Shown in pieces: positions 44,111 to 55,084 of a DNA stretch of 64,000 nucleotides (position 1 is its first letter; every line of letters starts with the position of its first letter). The DNA lies in the NCBI RefSeq assembly GCF_001418105.1, contig NZ_LIQI01000031.1, positions 62,001 to 126,000 of the forward strand, read 5' to 3'. The position numbers and the translations under genes were made by a program. The notes below the pieces were generated by a model. The model did no database searches and was not told the origin of the DNA. It saw only the letters and a list, made by a program, of their open reading frames with translations. Source of the DNA: Lacinutrix himadriensis (GTDB lineage: Bacteria; Bacteroidota; Bacteroidia; Flavobacteriales; Flavobacteriaceae).

Positions 44111-46041
44111 ATGAAGAATTTAATATACATATTCAGTTTCGTTTTATTATTCAGTTGTGCAACAACAATACAAGCGCAAAACTATAAAACACATAAAGTA
44201 AGATCTGGAGAAACCATTGAAGGCATTGCAAAACAATACCATGTTACTCCGTATGATATATATGCATTAAATCCGGATGCCAAAAAAGAATTAAAGAATA
44301 ATGCGGTTCTAATTATTCCAAATTCTAAAATAGCAACACCACAAACGACTACTACAACGGTAAAAGAGTTTGTGAACTTTAAAGAGCATAAGGTAAAACG
44401 TAAAGAAACCCTTTATAGTTTATCTAAAAAATATAATGTAGCCCAAGACGAAATCAAAAAACACAATCCTTCATTATACTCCGAAAATCTTCGTAAAGGC
44501 GACCGAATTAAAATTCCGGTTTACAAAACAAAAACCGTTGTAGAAACCGTAAAAACGACTAAAGATTATACGGTTTTAGCAAAAGAAGGAAAATGGCGAA
44601 TTGCTTATAAATTCGGAATTACAGTAAATGAGCTAGAGGCTTTAAACCCTAATATGGGAGCGACATTGGATGTTGGACAAGTAATACAAGTGCCAATCCT
44701 AGAAACTGCAGAAGTAAAAGAAATTGACGAAAGATATTCGTACTATCTGTATTGCCAAAAGAAGGTTTTTACCGTTTAAAAATTAAATTAGGATTAGAGC
44801 AAGAAGAATTAGAAGCTTTAAATCCAGAATTAAAAGAAACAGGTTTGAAGTCAGGAATGGTTTTAAAGATTCCATTCTCAAGTAATGTAACAGGAACAGG
44901 AACCATAACTTCAAATGAAGTTACTGCAACGTCCTCTAGTTTAATTGGTCAGATTCGAAACTTCGAAACCAAAAACATTGTTATCATGTTGCCTTTTAAG
45001 TTAAACAGAGTAAATGCAGATTCTGTTTATGATGCTAAAAAGAAAATAGAAAATGATAACTTTTTAAGACCATCTTTAGATTTTCATTCTGGAGTTTTAA
45101 TGGCTGTAGATTCGCTTAAAAAATTAGGAATCTCTTTAAAAGTAGATGTGTACGATACTAAAAACCAATTAAGTGAAGTTTCCCATTTACTAAGTACTAC
45201 AAACATAGAAAACGCAGATGCCGTTATTGGTCCGTTAATGCCTAATAACTTTGCTCGTGTAGCTTCCGAATTGAAAAAAAATAACGTTCCTGTAATTTCT
45301 CCTAATTTAAAGGATTTAAAATCCTCAGAAAATGTATTTCAATCGATGCCTTCTTCGGCTTTATTAAAAACAAAAATGATCGATTTTGTTAAGGCAGATA
45401 GTTCTAAAAGTCATGTGATTGTAATTGCAGACGCTAAAAATGTTGCAACAAGTAATGCTATAAAAAGAGAATTTGGATCTGCATCGCAAATACATTCTAG
45501 AAAAGATAAAGAAGGAAAAGATTCGTATTATGTTTTAGAAAATGATATTATTTCAAAATTAAAACCAGGAAAAAACGTCATCTTTTTAGAAACCGAAAAC
45601 TACACCTTTGTATCTAACGTGACCAGTATTTTAAACTCGTTAAATAATGAGGAACACGAAATTGTTTTAGCAACAACAGATATTAATGCTGCTTTTGAGC
45701 ATGATGAAATTTCAAACTATCATTTATCGAATCTTAGTTTTCATTTTCCAACGGTTTCTAAAACCTATAACGAAGACGATAATAACGGTTTTGCAAAGCA
45801 ATACAAGAATAAATATGGTGCAACACCAAACAAAACAGCAGTTAGAGGATTCGATTTAATGATGGATGTTGTTTTACGTCTTTCCGCTTCAGATAACATG
45901 TATAATTCTGTAAATGAATTTCCGTTAACGGAATACATAGAGAATAAATTCGCATATAACAAACACCTTTTCGGAGGGTATTATAATAATACCATTTACG
46001 TGGTTAAGTATGACGATTTAAAAATAGTAGAAGCCAAATAA
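44111..46041 (+). CDS. LysM protein with type-1 periplasmic binding-like domain, frame broken by a 1-nt deletion
   Basis: Two overlapping frames (44111-44779 and 44752-46041) join into a 643-aa protein if one base is added near 44746, where SYY should continue into VLPKEGFYRLK. A signal peptide lies at residues 1-24. Four LysM motifs follow at ~28-70, 95-140, 155-200 and 215-255 (for example HKVRSGETIEGIAKQY). From ~285 there is a fold resembling LpoA or Leu/Ile-binding receptors (NIVIMLPFKLNR, FHSGVLMAVDSLKK, DAVIGPLMPNN, VPVISPN). It binds peptidoglycan in the periplasm; a regulatory or sensing role is inferred. It is followed by DUF922 and DUF3820 genes. Confidence 0.85.
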
Positions 46042-46042
46042 A

Positions 46043-46588
46043 ATGTTTTTAAGATTCTTGCTTATTAGTTTTTGTATACTTACACTTCATAAAGAAGCGT
46101 CTACAATTACTTGGAGTGCATCTAACCAACTTTCTTGGAACGATTTTAAAGGAGCAGTAAAAGTAGATACAGATGCCGTGGCAACAACCGCTTCTGGTAT
46201 CACCTTTAGTTATTCTATTAAGAGAACGAATAAAAAGGAAGTGGTAGGTTTTAAAACAAAGATATTCGCGCATTTTTACCCGGAGAAATCGTGGTATAAA
46301 GCAGAGCAAGCAGACAACCACATATTAGCGCATGAGCAATTTCATTTTAATATTACAGAATTGCATGCTAGAAAATTTAGACAACGTGTAGCACAATTAG
46401 AGGCATCTCCTGCTTTAAATAAACAACTAGATAAAATACATCAAGAGATTAATCAAGAACTTTCTAGTCTTCAAAAACTGTATGATGCAGAAACCGATTT
46501 TTCTAGAAACTACGAGATGCAATCGCATTGGCAAAATCACATTGAAGTAGAATTAGCCAAATTAGATAACTTTAGCTCTAAACAATAG
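46043..46588 (+). CDS. DUF922-type putative Zn-dependent protease
   Basis: A 181-aa secreted protein with an N-terminal signal (about residues 1-20). LSWNDFKGAV is typical of the DUF922 start. The zinc motif HEQFH (His97, Glu98, His101) sits in HILAHEQFHFNITELHARKFR, giving HExxH plus a downstream Glu or His. The C-terminal half is helical. Protease activity is inferred from the motif. It starts one base after the LysM gene stop and ends just before the DUF3820 gene, so the three are co-transcribed. Confidence 0.8.
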   Translation: MFLRFLLISFCILTLHKEASTITWSASNQLSWNDFKGAVKVDTDAVATTASGITFSYSIKRTNKKEVVGFKTKIFAHFYPEKSWYKAEQADNHILAHEQFHFNITELHARKFRQRVAQLEASPALNKQLDKIHQEINQELSSLQKLYDAETDFSRNYEMQSHWQNHIEVELAKLDNFSSKQ

Positions 46589-46590
46589 GT

Positions 46591-46827
46591 ATGCAATTAC
46601 AACCAGACAGAGAATTTCTTGTGAAACTAGCGCATACCAAAATGCCTTTTGGGAAGTATGAAGGTAGATATTTAATAGATTTACCAGAACATTATGTGGT
46701 TTGGTATCATAACAAAGGGTTTCCAAAAGGGAAGCTTGGCGAAATGCTGGAAACGGTGTACACTTTAAAATTAAACGGACTAGAAGGTCTCATTAAAAAT
46801 ATACAAAAGAATTTTTCTAAGCCTTAG
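46591..46827 (+). CDS. DUF3820 family protein
   Basis: A 78-aa soluble protein. The motif MPFGKYEGRYLIDLPEHYVVW matches the DUF3820 pattern (P-F-G-K-x-x-G then L-P-x-x-Y-x-x-W). The same module forms the C-terminus of the exonuclease at 30365. It starts 2 bp after the DUF922 stop. Function is unknown. Confidence 0.8.
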   Translation: MQLQPDREFLVKLAHTKMPFGKYEGRYLIDLPEHYVVWYHNKGFPKGKLGEMLETVYTLKLNGLEGLIKNIQKNFSKP

Positions 46828-46886
46828 GTTTGTTTCAAGTATTTGTGTAAACGAGGACTATGCAGGTTGCCATAAGCCATTTTTTA

Positions 46887-47735
46887 CTATTCATTATAGA
46901 TGTATTTATAATCGACATTCAATTGATTTTGAATGTAAAGCTTTCTATTTATAGGGTAATTATTATCATCTAATTCCCACTCAATTTCAAGATTAGTCAT
47001 TTCAGATTGATACCCAGTAGCGAACTTTGGAAGGATAGATGCATCATTATTTACAGCTGCATTTATAGAGTTATTTTGAATTATATAGTTTGTTTTGGAG
47101 GATCCAAATATAAAATTTTCGCCAATAGGAAAATTTTCTGGAGGAAGATTGATGTCATCGTAAAAGTAATTAGCGTTTTCAAATCCAGTTTTTGAAATAA
47201 TATTATAATCCGAATCATATGCAGCCTCTATGATTTCATTGTCATTTACCTCCTTGTATATTAATCCAGAAGAATTCAAGAAAAATGTTTTATTTGAAAT
47301 AACACCACTAACTTCACTAATACTAGTAATAGTATTATCTGAATTATAAGTAAAATTAGTTATGGTCGTTTGCGTTAATCCAAAACCAGAATCTATGATT
47401 TTAGTAATTCGATTCATATCGTCATATGAAATTCTTAACTCATTGGTAAGATTTCCATTTGCGTCATAACCATTTTTAGAAATAAGTATATTATTGCTAT
47501 AAATCCAATTAAAATAATAAGTTAAGCTACTATTACTGTCATAAAAGGAATCCGTTTTTGGTTTATTATTTTCATAAATCCTAGTTAAGGATCTGTCAAT
47601 TTCATTTAAATAATAGGTATCTGCCTTAAGCTTAAAAATAGATCTACTGTTTTCTGTATGATCCACATAATCACTAGTGCAGGAATAGCCTATTAATACT
47701 ATTAATATTCCCAATAATAAATTCAGCGTTTTCAT
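46887..47735 (-). CDS. Lipoprotein with YD/RHS-like repeats, hypothetical
   Basis: A 282-aa protein with a lipobox LIGYSC (Cys19). The mature part is a run of tyrosine-aspartate-type short repeats (DANGNLTNELRISYDDMNRI, YNSDNTITSISEV, AYDSDYNIISKTGF), the pattern of RHS/YD or DUF4595-like secreted Bacteroidota proteins. No toxin or enzyme domain is seen. Base use is more AT-rich than in the neighbouring housekeeping genes, which may mark it as accessory. It diverges from pyrG. Confidence 0.75.
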   Translation of the reverse strand: MKTLNLLLGILIVLIGYSCTSDYVDHTENSRSIFKLKADTYYLNEIDRSLTRIYENNKPKTDSFYDSNSSLTYYFNWIYSNNILISKNGYDANGNLTNELRISYDDMNRITKIIDSGFGLTQTTITNFTYNSDNTITSISEVSGVISNKTFFLNSSGLIYKEVNDNEIIEAAYDSDYNIISKTGFENANYFYDDINLPPENFPIGENFIFGSSKTNYIIQNNSINAAVNNDASILPKFATGYQSEMTNLEIEWELDDNNYPINRKLYIQNQLNVDYKYIYNE

Positions 47736-47925
47736 TTTATTTATGTTTGTTTAAAATTGGTTGTAAAGATTAAGGTGATATCCATCCGTTTTATTGAGAT
47801 AAATCAGAAGTGAAACGAAGTTAGTTTTTTTCTGACAAAATTAAGTCAAAACCTTCTCGAAAATCACTTCCAAATTCCTCTTAAAAATAAAATACCAAAC
47901 CCGTAAAATTTCAAACTTAAAATTG

Positions 47926-47933
47926 TAAATTTG
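47926..47933 (+). promoter_or_regulatory. -7 promoter box of pyrG
   Basis: TAAATTTG matches TAnnTTTG, 20 bp before the pyrG ATG. Confidence 0.55.
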
Positions 47934-47944
47934 CTCGCGTTTAA

Positions 47945-49570
<1,626 letters not shown>

Positions 49571-49670
49571 AGTGTCACAATGGCACAAATGTAAGATTGG
49601 ATTGCTTTTTGAGTAATTCACTTTCTAGGCTAGAAAAGTTTTAAAACATTCTAGTCTTAATTAATATAAT

Positions 49671-51566
49671 ATGGAAGAAAAAAAACTAGACCTTAAATCA
49701 ATAATAGGATTCATCCTAATATTCGGAATTTTAGTGTACATGATGTACATGAACCAACCTACTCCAGAAGAACTTGAAGCGCAAGCAAAACAAGAACAAG
49801 TGGAAGCAGAACAAAAAGCAGAAACTCCAGAAGATGTTCTGGTTACTACTGCTAATGATTTTTCTGCAGCAACGGTTACAGACTCTACACAATTAGTAGC
49901 ACTAAACAATAAATTAGGTGCTTTTGCGTATTCGTCTACTTTGCCTTCTGCTACCAATAAAGAAACATTGGTAGAAAACGGAGTACTTGCTTTAAAGTTT
50001 AGCAATAAAGGTGGGTATCTTAGTGAGGTTAAATTAGTTCCTTTTGTAGATTACGATTCTATTCCTATTTATTTAGTAAAAGAAAATAATACAGCTTTTA
50101 ATATTAGTTTTAATACTTCAGATAATAGAAACTTAAATACACAAGATCTATTTTTTGAACCAACAGTTACTAAAAACGGAGAAAACACAGTAGTTTCTAT
50201 GAAACTTAAAGTATCTCCAACACAATTTTTAGAATACAGATACGAGCTAATACCTAATGATTATATGGTGAATTTCACTATTAGATCTCAAGGGTTGAGT
50301 AGTATTGTAAATGGTACGCAAAAAATAAATTTAGATTGGAAACTTAAAACCTTCCGTCATGATAAAAGTATCTCTTACGAAAACAGATATACGCGTTTAA
50401 CCTATAAGCACGAAGAAGATAAAATTGACAAGTTAAGCCCTTCTGGTGATGACGAAGAAACTTTAGAAGATGTTAGTTGGTTATCTTACAGACAACACTT
50501 TTTTAGTTCGATATTGGTTTCAGATAAACCGTTGAAAAATGTAGAAATAACTTCTAAAAACTTAGTTTTAGATGAAGAAATAGATACCATTTCCACTAAA
50601 ATATTTACCACTAAAATTCCATTAGAGTTACAAGCAGGAGAGTTTAATCAACCTTTAAAATTCTATTTCGGACCAACAGATAACAATACCCTTAAAAAGT
50701 ATGATATTGGTTTAGAAGATAGTATTCCTTTTGGTTGGGGACTTTTTGGATGGATTAACCGTTTTCTATTTGTACCATTATTTAGCTTTTTAAGTGGGTT
50801 CTTACCTTACGGAATCGCTATTGTTGTAATGACCGTTTTAATTAAATTATTACTTTCATTTGTACAGTACAAACAATTTTTATCGCAAGCAAAGCTTAAA
50901 ATTATTAAGCCAGAATTAGATGCTATAAAAGAGAAGTACAAGGATAATAAAATGAAAATCCAACAAGAAACGATGGCACTGCAAACCAAAGCAGGAGCGA
51001 GTCCGTTAAGTGGATGTTTACCAGCTTTAATACAGCTTCCTGTGTTTTATGCACTGTTTCAGTTTTTTCCTTCTGCGTTCGATTTAAGACAGAAAAGTTT
51101 CCTTTGGGCAGACGATTTATCTTCTTATGATGTAGTTGCAGATTTACCTTTTCATATTCCTTTTTATGGAGATCACGTAAGTTTATTTCCAATATTAGCA
51201 TCCATCGCTATTTTCTTTTATATGAAAATGACAACAGGACAACAAATGGCTTCACAACCTACGCAAGAAGGTATGCCAGACATGCAGAAAATGATGAAGT
51301 ACATGATTTACTTCTCCCCATTAATGATGTTGTTTTTCTTTAATAACTATGCTTCAGGATTAAGTTTATATTACTTTATCTCTAATGTTATTAGTATTGG
51401 TATTATGTTAGTTATCAAGAATTTTATTCTAGATGAAGATAAAATACATGCTAAAATTCAGATAAGTAAAGCGAAGCCTAAAAAGAAGCAAGGTAAGTTT
51501 GCTAAGAAGATGGCCGAAATGATGGAAGAAGCAGAAAAACAAAAACAATCAAAAAATAAGAAGTAA
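49671..51566 (+). CDS. yidC: Membrane protein insertase YidC
   Basis: The 631-aa protein has the long Gram-negative layout: TM1 at residues ~9-26 (IIGFILIFGILVYMMYM), a large periplasmic beta domain (~80-345), then five TM helices. The conserved core is LPYGIAIVVMTVLIKLLLSFV, KAGASPLSGCLPALIQLPVFYALFQFF and YFISNVISIGIMLVIKN. The tail is Lys-rich. It inserts and folds inner-membrane proteins with or without SecYEG. Confidence 0.96.
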   Translation: MEEKKLDLKSIIGFILIFGILVYMMYMNQPTPEELEAQAKQEQVEAEQKAETPEDVLVTTANDFSAATVTDSTQLVALNNKLGAFAYSSTLPSATNKETLVENGVLALKFSNKGGYLSEVKLVPFVDYDSIPIYLVKENNTAFNISFNTSDNRNLNTQDLFFEPTVTKNGENTVVSMKLKVSPTQFLEYRYELIPNDYMVNFTIRSQGLSSIVNGTQKINLDWKLKTFRHDKSISYENRYTRLTYKHEEDKIDKLSPSGDDEETLEDVSWLSYRQHFFSSILVSDKPLKNVEITSKNLVLDEEIDTISTKIFTTKIPLELQAGEFNQPLKFYFGPTDNNTLKKYDIGLEDSIPFGWGLFGWINRFLFVPLFSFLSGFLPYGIAIVVMTVLIKLLLSFVQYKQFLSQAKLKIIKPELDAIKEKYKDNKMKIQQETMALQTKAGASPLSGCLPALIQLPVFYALFQFFPSAFDLRQKSFLWADDLSSYDVVADLPFHIPFYGDHVSLFPILASIAIFFYMKMTTGQQMASQPTQEGMPDMQKMMKYMIYFSPLMMLFFFNNYASGLSLYYFISNVISIGIMLVIKNFILDEDKIHAKIQISKAKPKKKQGKFAKKMAEMMEEAEKQKQSKNKK

Positions 51567-51584
51567 GAGAAACTTCTAATAAAA

Positions 51585-51628
51585 TAAAAAAGCTGCTATT
51601 TGTTTTTAAAACTTTGGCAGCTTTTTTG
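51585..51628 (+). terminator. Intrinsic terminator of yidC
   Basis: AAAAAAGCTGC and GCAGCTTTTTT arms enclose an A/T-rich loop. Confidence 0.7.
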
Positions 51629-51694
51629 CTATAACAGTTTAATGATTAGATTGTTATTTTACAATTTTAGTTACATACTAACGTTATTTTAAAT

Positions 51695-52393
51695 ATGAAA
51701 AATATACTATTCCTTTTTGTTTTTTTACTTCCAATTTTAGCTGGAGCACAAGATGTCAATCAATTAGATGCTGAAGGTAAAAGGCATGGTGTTTGGACAA
51801 AGAATTTTGAAAACACGGATGTTTTACGTTACCAAGGAGAATTTTTTCATGGTAAAGAAATTGGCGTATTTACGTTTTATAAAAATGTAGATGGTAAAGC
51901 TGTTTTGGCAGCCAATAAGCAATTTAATAAAGACAATAATATTGCGAAAGTTTCCTTTTACGCTTCTACAGGGAAATTGATTAGCGAAGGCCAAATGAAT
52001 GGTAAATTATACATTGGTACTTGGACTTACTATCAAAATAAAACAAAAAACATATTAAGTAAAGATACCTATAATGATAAAGGAGAATTACACGGCGAAC
52101 GTTTTGTGTATTATGACGATGGTGTTTTAGCGCAAACTGAAACCTATGTAAATGGGAAGCTTCATGGTCCTTCTATTTGGTATACCGAAAAAAGTATCGT
52201 GGTAAAGGAGTATGTTTATGATTCGGGAGAATTACATGGTCCAGCAACCTTTTATGATAAAGCGGGAATTATGGTTTTACAAGGGCAATACCAAAGAGAT
52301 AGAAAACATGGTGTCTGGAAATACTACGAAAATGGTAAACTTGTAAAAGAGAAAGACTTTACTAGAAAGAGTAACAATCCGTATAAAAAATAA
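51695..52393 (+). CDS. MORN/YwqK-type repeat protein, secreted
   Basis: A 232-aa protein with a signal peptide ending LAGAQ (residues 1-19). Several antitoxin YwqK-like repeats follow: GKRHGVWTKNF, GELHGERFVYYDDG, GKLHGPSIWYTEK, GELHGPATFYDKAG, RKHGVWKYYENGK, each with the G-x-x-H-G-x-x-x-x-Y pattern. In Bacteroidota these are usually exported proteins of unknown role. A single gene with a terminator. Confidence 0.82.
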   Translation: MKNILFLFVFLLPILAGAQDVNQLDAEGKRHGVWTKNFENTDVLRYQGEFFHGKEIGVFTFYKNVDGKAVLAANKQFNKDNNIAKVSFYASTGKLISEGQMNGKLYIGTWTYYQNKTKNILSKDTYNDKGELHGERFVYYDDGVLAQTETYVNGKLHGPSIWYTEKSIVVKEYVYDSGELHGPATFYDKAGIMVLQGQYQRDRKHGVWKYYENGKLVKEKDFTRKSNNPYKK

Positions 52394-52429
52394 CCACAAA
52401 GAAATAATCACAAATAGGTGTAAAATATA

Positions 52430-52460
52430 AACTCCTTACTTGCGTAAGGAGTTTTTTTTT
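52430..52460 (+). terminator. Intrinsic terminator of the MORN-repeat gene
   Basis: AACTCCTTAC and GTAAGGAGTT form a stem, then nine T's. Confidence 0.8.
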
Positions 52461-52745
52461 AGGTAGTCATTTTATTATGAATAAGCTATTAATCAATCTA
52501 AATGAAAGTTGTTACCTAAACTATGATGTAAAACTAATATTATTTATAGTTTTTAGTTAGCAATAAGTCGTTTTTTCGACTAACGGCATGATATTTTAAC
52601 AAAGCATTATAATTTAGGATCATTCAATTTATTTTATTCGTAATTTTGCAAAAGGAAAATAAATCGTTTAAAACCTTGGTTTTTTAAGGGTGTATTTTTT
52701 TTGATGAATTACATCTGACCCTAAAATAAAAGATAAAGAAAACAG
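52461..52745 (+). promoter_or_regulatory. mnmA upstream region with promoter
   Basis: No gene is supported here. A short hairpin AGTCG-tttttt-CGACT lies at 52566-52581. A -7 box TAATTTTG lies at 52641-52648, about 100 bp before the mnmA ATG. The remaining leader is A/T-rich with no recognised riboswitch. Confidence 0.45.
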
Positions 52746-53933
52746 ATGAAAAGAGTAATAGTAGGACTTTCAGGAGGAGTAGATTCAAGCGTTGCTGCTT
52801 ATTTATTACAAGAGCAAGGTTATGAAGTGATAGGCTTGTTTATGAAAAACTGGCATGATGATACCGTAACTATTTCTAATGAATGTCCTTGGTTAGACGA
52901 TAGTAATGATGCGATGCTTGTTGCAGATAAATTAGGTATCCCTTTCCAAACCGTAGATTTAAGTGAGCAATACAAAGAACGTATTGTAGACTATATGTTT
53001 CATGAATATGAAAAAGGAAGAACGCCAAACCCAGATGTACTTTGTAATAGAGAGATCAAGTTTGATGTGTTTATGAAGATTGCTTTAGAACTTGGTGCAG
53101 ATTATGTTGCAACAGGACATTATTGCAGAAAAGGTACTATAGTGAATAACGGAAAAGAAACCTATCAATTACTTGCTGGAGCAGATGACAATAAAGATCA
53201 ATCGTATTTTTTATGTCAGTTGTCTCAAGACCAATTAGCAAAAGCATTATTTCCTATTGGCGAATTAAAAAAACCAGAAGTAAGAGAAATTGCTGCAAAA
53301 TTAGATTTAATTACTGCAGATAAAAAAGACTCTCAAGGTCTATGTTTTATTGGAAAAGTACGTCTTCCAGATTTCTTGCAACAACAATTAAAACCTAAAG
53401 AAGGAGTTATTGTAGAAATACCAGAAAGCAATGCATCCTTTCATAAAGAAGTACCTAGTTTTTCTAATAAAAAAGAGGAGTTAGTATACTTATCTGAAAA
53501 AGCAGATTTTAAAGTCGCAGATGGTAAGGTGGTAGGGAAACATCAAGGAGCACATTATTTTACTAAAGGACAACGTAAAGGTCTTGCTGTTGGTGGTACC
53601 GTAGAACCTCTGTTTGTTATTGATACCGATGTTAATGAGAATGTCATTTACACAGGACAAGGAAAAAATCATCCTGGTTTATATAAAAGAGCACTTTTTG
53701 TGTCTAATGAAGAAATTCATTGGGTACGTGAAGATTTAGCACTACAGGTAGATGAAAGTATGGAAGTATTGGCACGAATTAGATATCGTCAAGATTTACA
53801 AAAAGCTACGTTGCATCAAGTAGATTCTGGAATGTATGTAGAATTTGAAGAACCACAATCAGCAATTCAAGAAGGACAGTTTGTAGCTTGGCATCATGGG
53901 GATGAGCTTTTAGGTTCTGGAGTTATTTCCTAA
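52746..53933 (+). CDS. mnmA: tRNA 2-thiouridylase MnmA
   Basis: A 395-aa protein that thiolates U34 of tRNA Lys, Glu and Gln. The PP-loop is [16 protein letters not shown]. Catalytic Cys residues sit in [12 protein letters not shown] and [10 protein letters not shown]. The [10 protein letters not shown] segment and the C-terminal beta-barrel (ARIRYRQ) are typical. The length is slightly above E. coli MnmA because of a charged insert near residue 220-260 ([20 protein letters not shown]). Confidence 0.95.
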   Translation: MKRVIVGLSGGVDSSVAAYLLQEQGYEVIGLFMKNWHDDTVTISNECPWLDDSNDAMLVADKLGIPFQTVDLSEQYKERIVDYMFHEYEKGRTPNPDVLCNREIKFDVFMKIALELGADYVATGHYCRKGTIVNNGKETYQLLAGADDNKDQSYFLCQLSQDQLAKALFPIGELKKPEVREIAAKLDLITADKKDSQGLCFIGKVRLPDFLQQQLKPKEGVIVEIPESNASFHKEVPSFSNKKEELVYLSEKADFKVADGKVVGKHQGAHYFTKGQRKGLAVGGTVEPLFVIDTDVNENVIYTGQGKNHPGLYKRALFVSNEEIHWVREDLALQVDESMEVLARIRYRQDLQKATLHQVDSGMYVEFEEPQSAIQEGQFVAWHHGDELLGSGVIS

Positions 53934-53953
53934 ATAAAGATATATTAAAATTT

Positions 53954-53988
53954 TAAGCCTTTTTTCAGTAGAAGAAAGGCTTTTTTTT
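53954..53988 (+). terminator. Intrinsic terminator of mnmA
   Basis: AAGCCTTTTTTC and GAAGAAAGGCTT form a stem followed by T's. Confidence 0.75.
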
Positions 53989-54098
53989 ATTTCCGATGGT
54001 AAAAGTTTTAAAATATAAACTATTATTTGATCTATAACATTTCTATTGCCCAAGTGTAATCAAATTCTTAAATTACCATCTTTAAAAAGAAACCTCTT

Positions 54099-55040
54099 AT
54101 GGCAAATAGAATTACACAGTTATTCAATATAAAACACCCAATAATTCAAGCAGGAATGATCTGGAATTCTGGATGGAAACTAGCATCAGCAGCAAGTAAT
54201 TCTGGAATTTTAGGATTAATTGGAGCAGGAAGTATGTATCCAGATGTGCTAAGAGAACATATTCAGAAATGTAAAAAAGCAACCGATAAGCCTTTTGGTG
54301 TCAACGTTCCAATGTTATATCCTAATGTGGAAGAGATCATGAATATTATTGTGGAGGAAGGTGTAAAGGTTGTATTTACTTCTGCAGGAAATCCGAAAAC
54401 ATGGACCAAATGGTTACAAGAAAAAGGAATAACAGTGGTGCATGTTGTTAGTAGTGTAAAGTTTGCTTTAAAAGCACAAGAAGCAGGAGTAGATGCTATT
54501 GTTGCCGAAGGTTTTGAAGCTGGAGGACATAATGGTAGAGACGAAACAACAACGCTTACTTTAATACCAATGGTGAAAGAACAGTTACAAGTACCATTAA
54601 TTGCGGCAGGCGGAATTGCAACCGGACAAGCCATGTTAGCGGCAATGGTTTTAGGTGCAGATGGGGTTCAAGTTGGGAGTCGATTTGTTGCTAGCGTAGA
54701 AAGCTCAGCACATCAAGCATTTAAAAAAGTAGTAGTAGATGCTAAGGAAGGCGATACACAACTTACATTAAAAGAACTCGCTCCTGTTAGACTGATTAAA
54801 AATAAGTTTTATAACGAACTTCAAGAACTTTATAAAACGTCTCCAACGCCAGAACAACTTAAAGAATTACTAGGTCGAGCAAGAGCAAAAAGAGGGATGT
54901 TTGAAGGCGATTTAGAAGATGGCGAATTAGAAATCGGACAAATAGCAGGATTGATTCATGATATTAAAACAACAGCACAAATTGTGGAAGATATGATCCA
55001 GGAGTTTGAAGCAGCAAAAGCCGAGGTTCTTAACTTCTAA
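54099..55040 (+). CDS. NAD(P)H-dependent flavin oxidoreductase (nitronate monooxygenase/FabK-like)
   Basis: The 313-aa protein is an FMN TIM barrel. N-terminal KHPIIQAGMIWNSGWKLASA, then VNVPMLYPN, VVSSVKFALKAQEAGVDAIV-type strand, EGFEAGGHNGR (active His) and ADGVQVGSRFVAS (phosphate binding) mark the NPD/2-nitropropane dioxygenase family. It oxidises nitronates or acts as an enoyl reductase. It lies 44 bp before the large phosphoglycerol-transferase-like gene, so co-transcription is possible. Confidence 0.87.
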   Translation: MANRITQLFNIKHPIIQAGMIWNSGWKLASAASNSGILGLIGAGSMYPDVLREHIQKCKKATDKPFGVNVPMLYPNVEEIMNIIVEEGVKVVFTSAGNPKTWTKWLQEKGITVVHVVSSVKFALKAQEAGVDAIVAEGFEAGGHNGRDETTTLTLIPMVKEQLQVPLIAAGGIATGQAMLAAMVLGADGVQVGSRFVASVESSAHQAFKKVVVDAKEGDTQLTLKELAPVRLIKNKFYNELQELYKTSPTPEQLKELLGRARAKRGMFEGDLEDGELEIGQIAGLIHDIKTTAQIVEDMIQEFEAAKAEVLNF

Positions 55041-55084
55041 AATACGTATAGGACTACATTATCTAATCAAAAATAAACATATAC

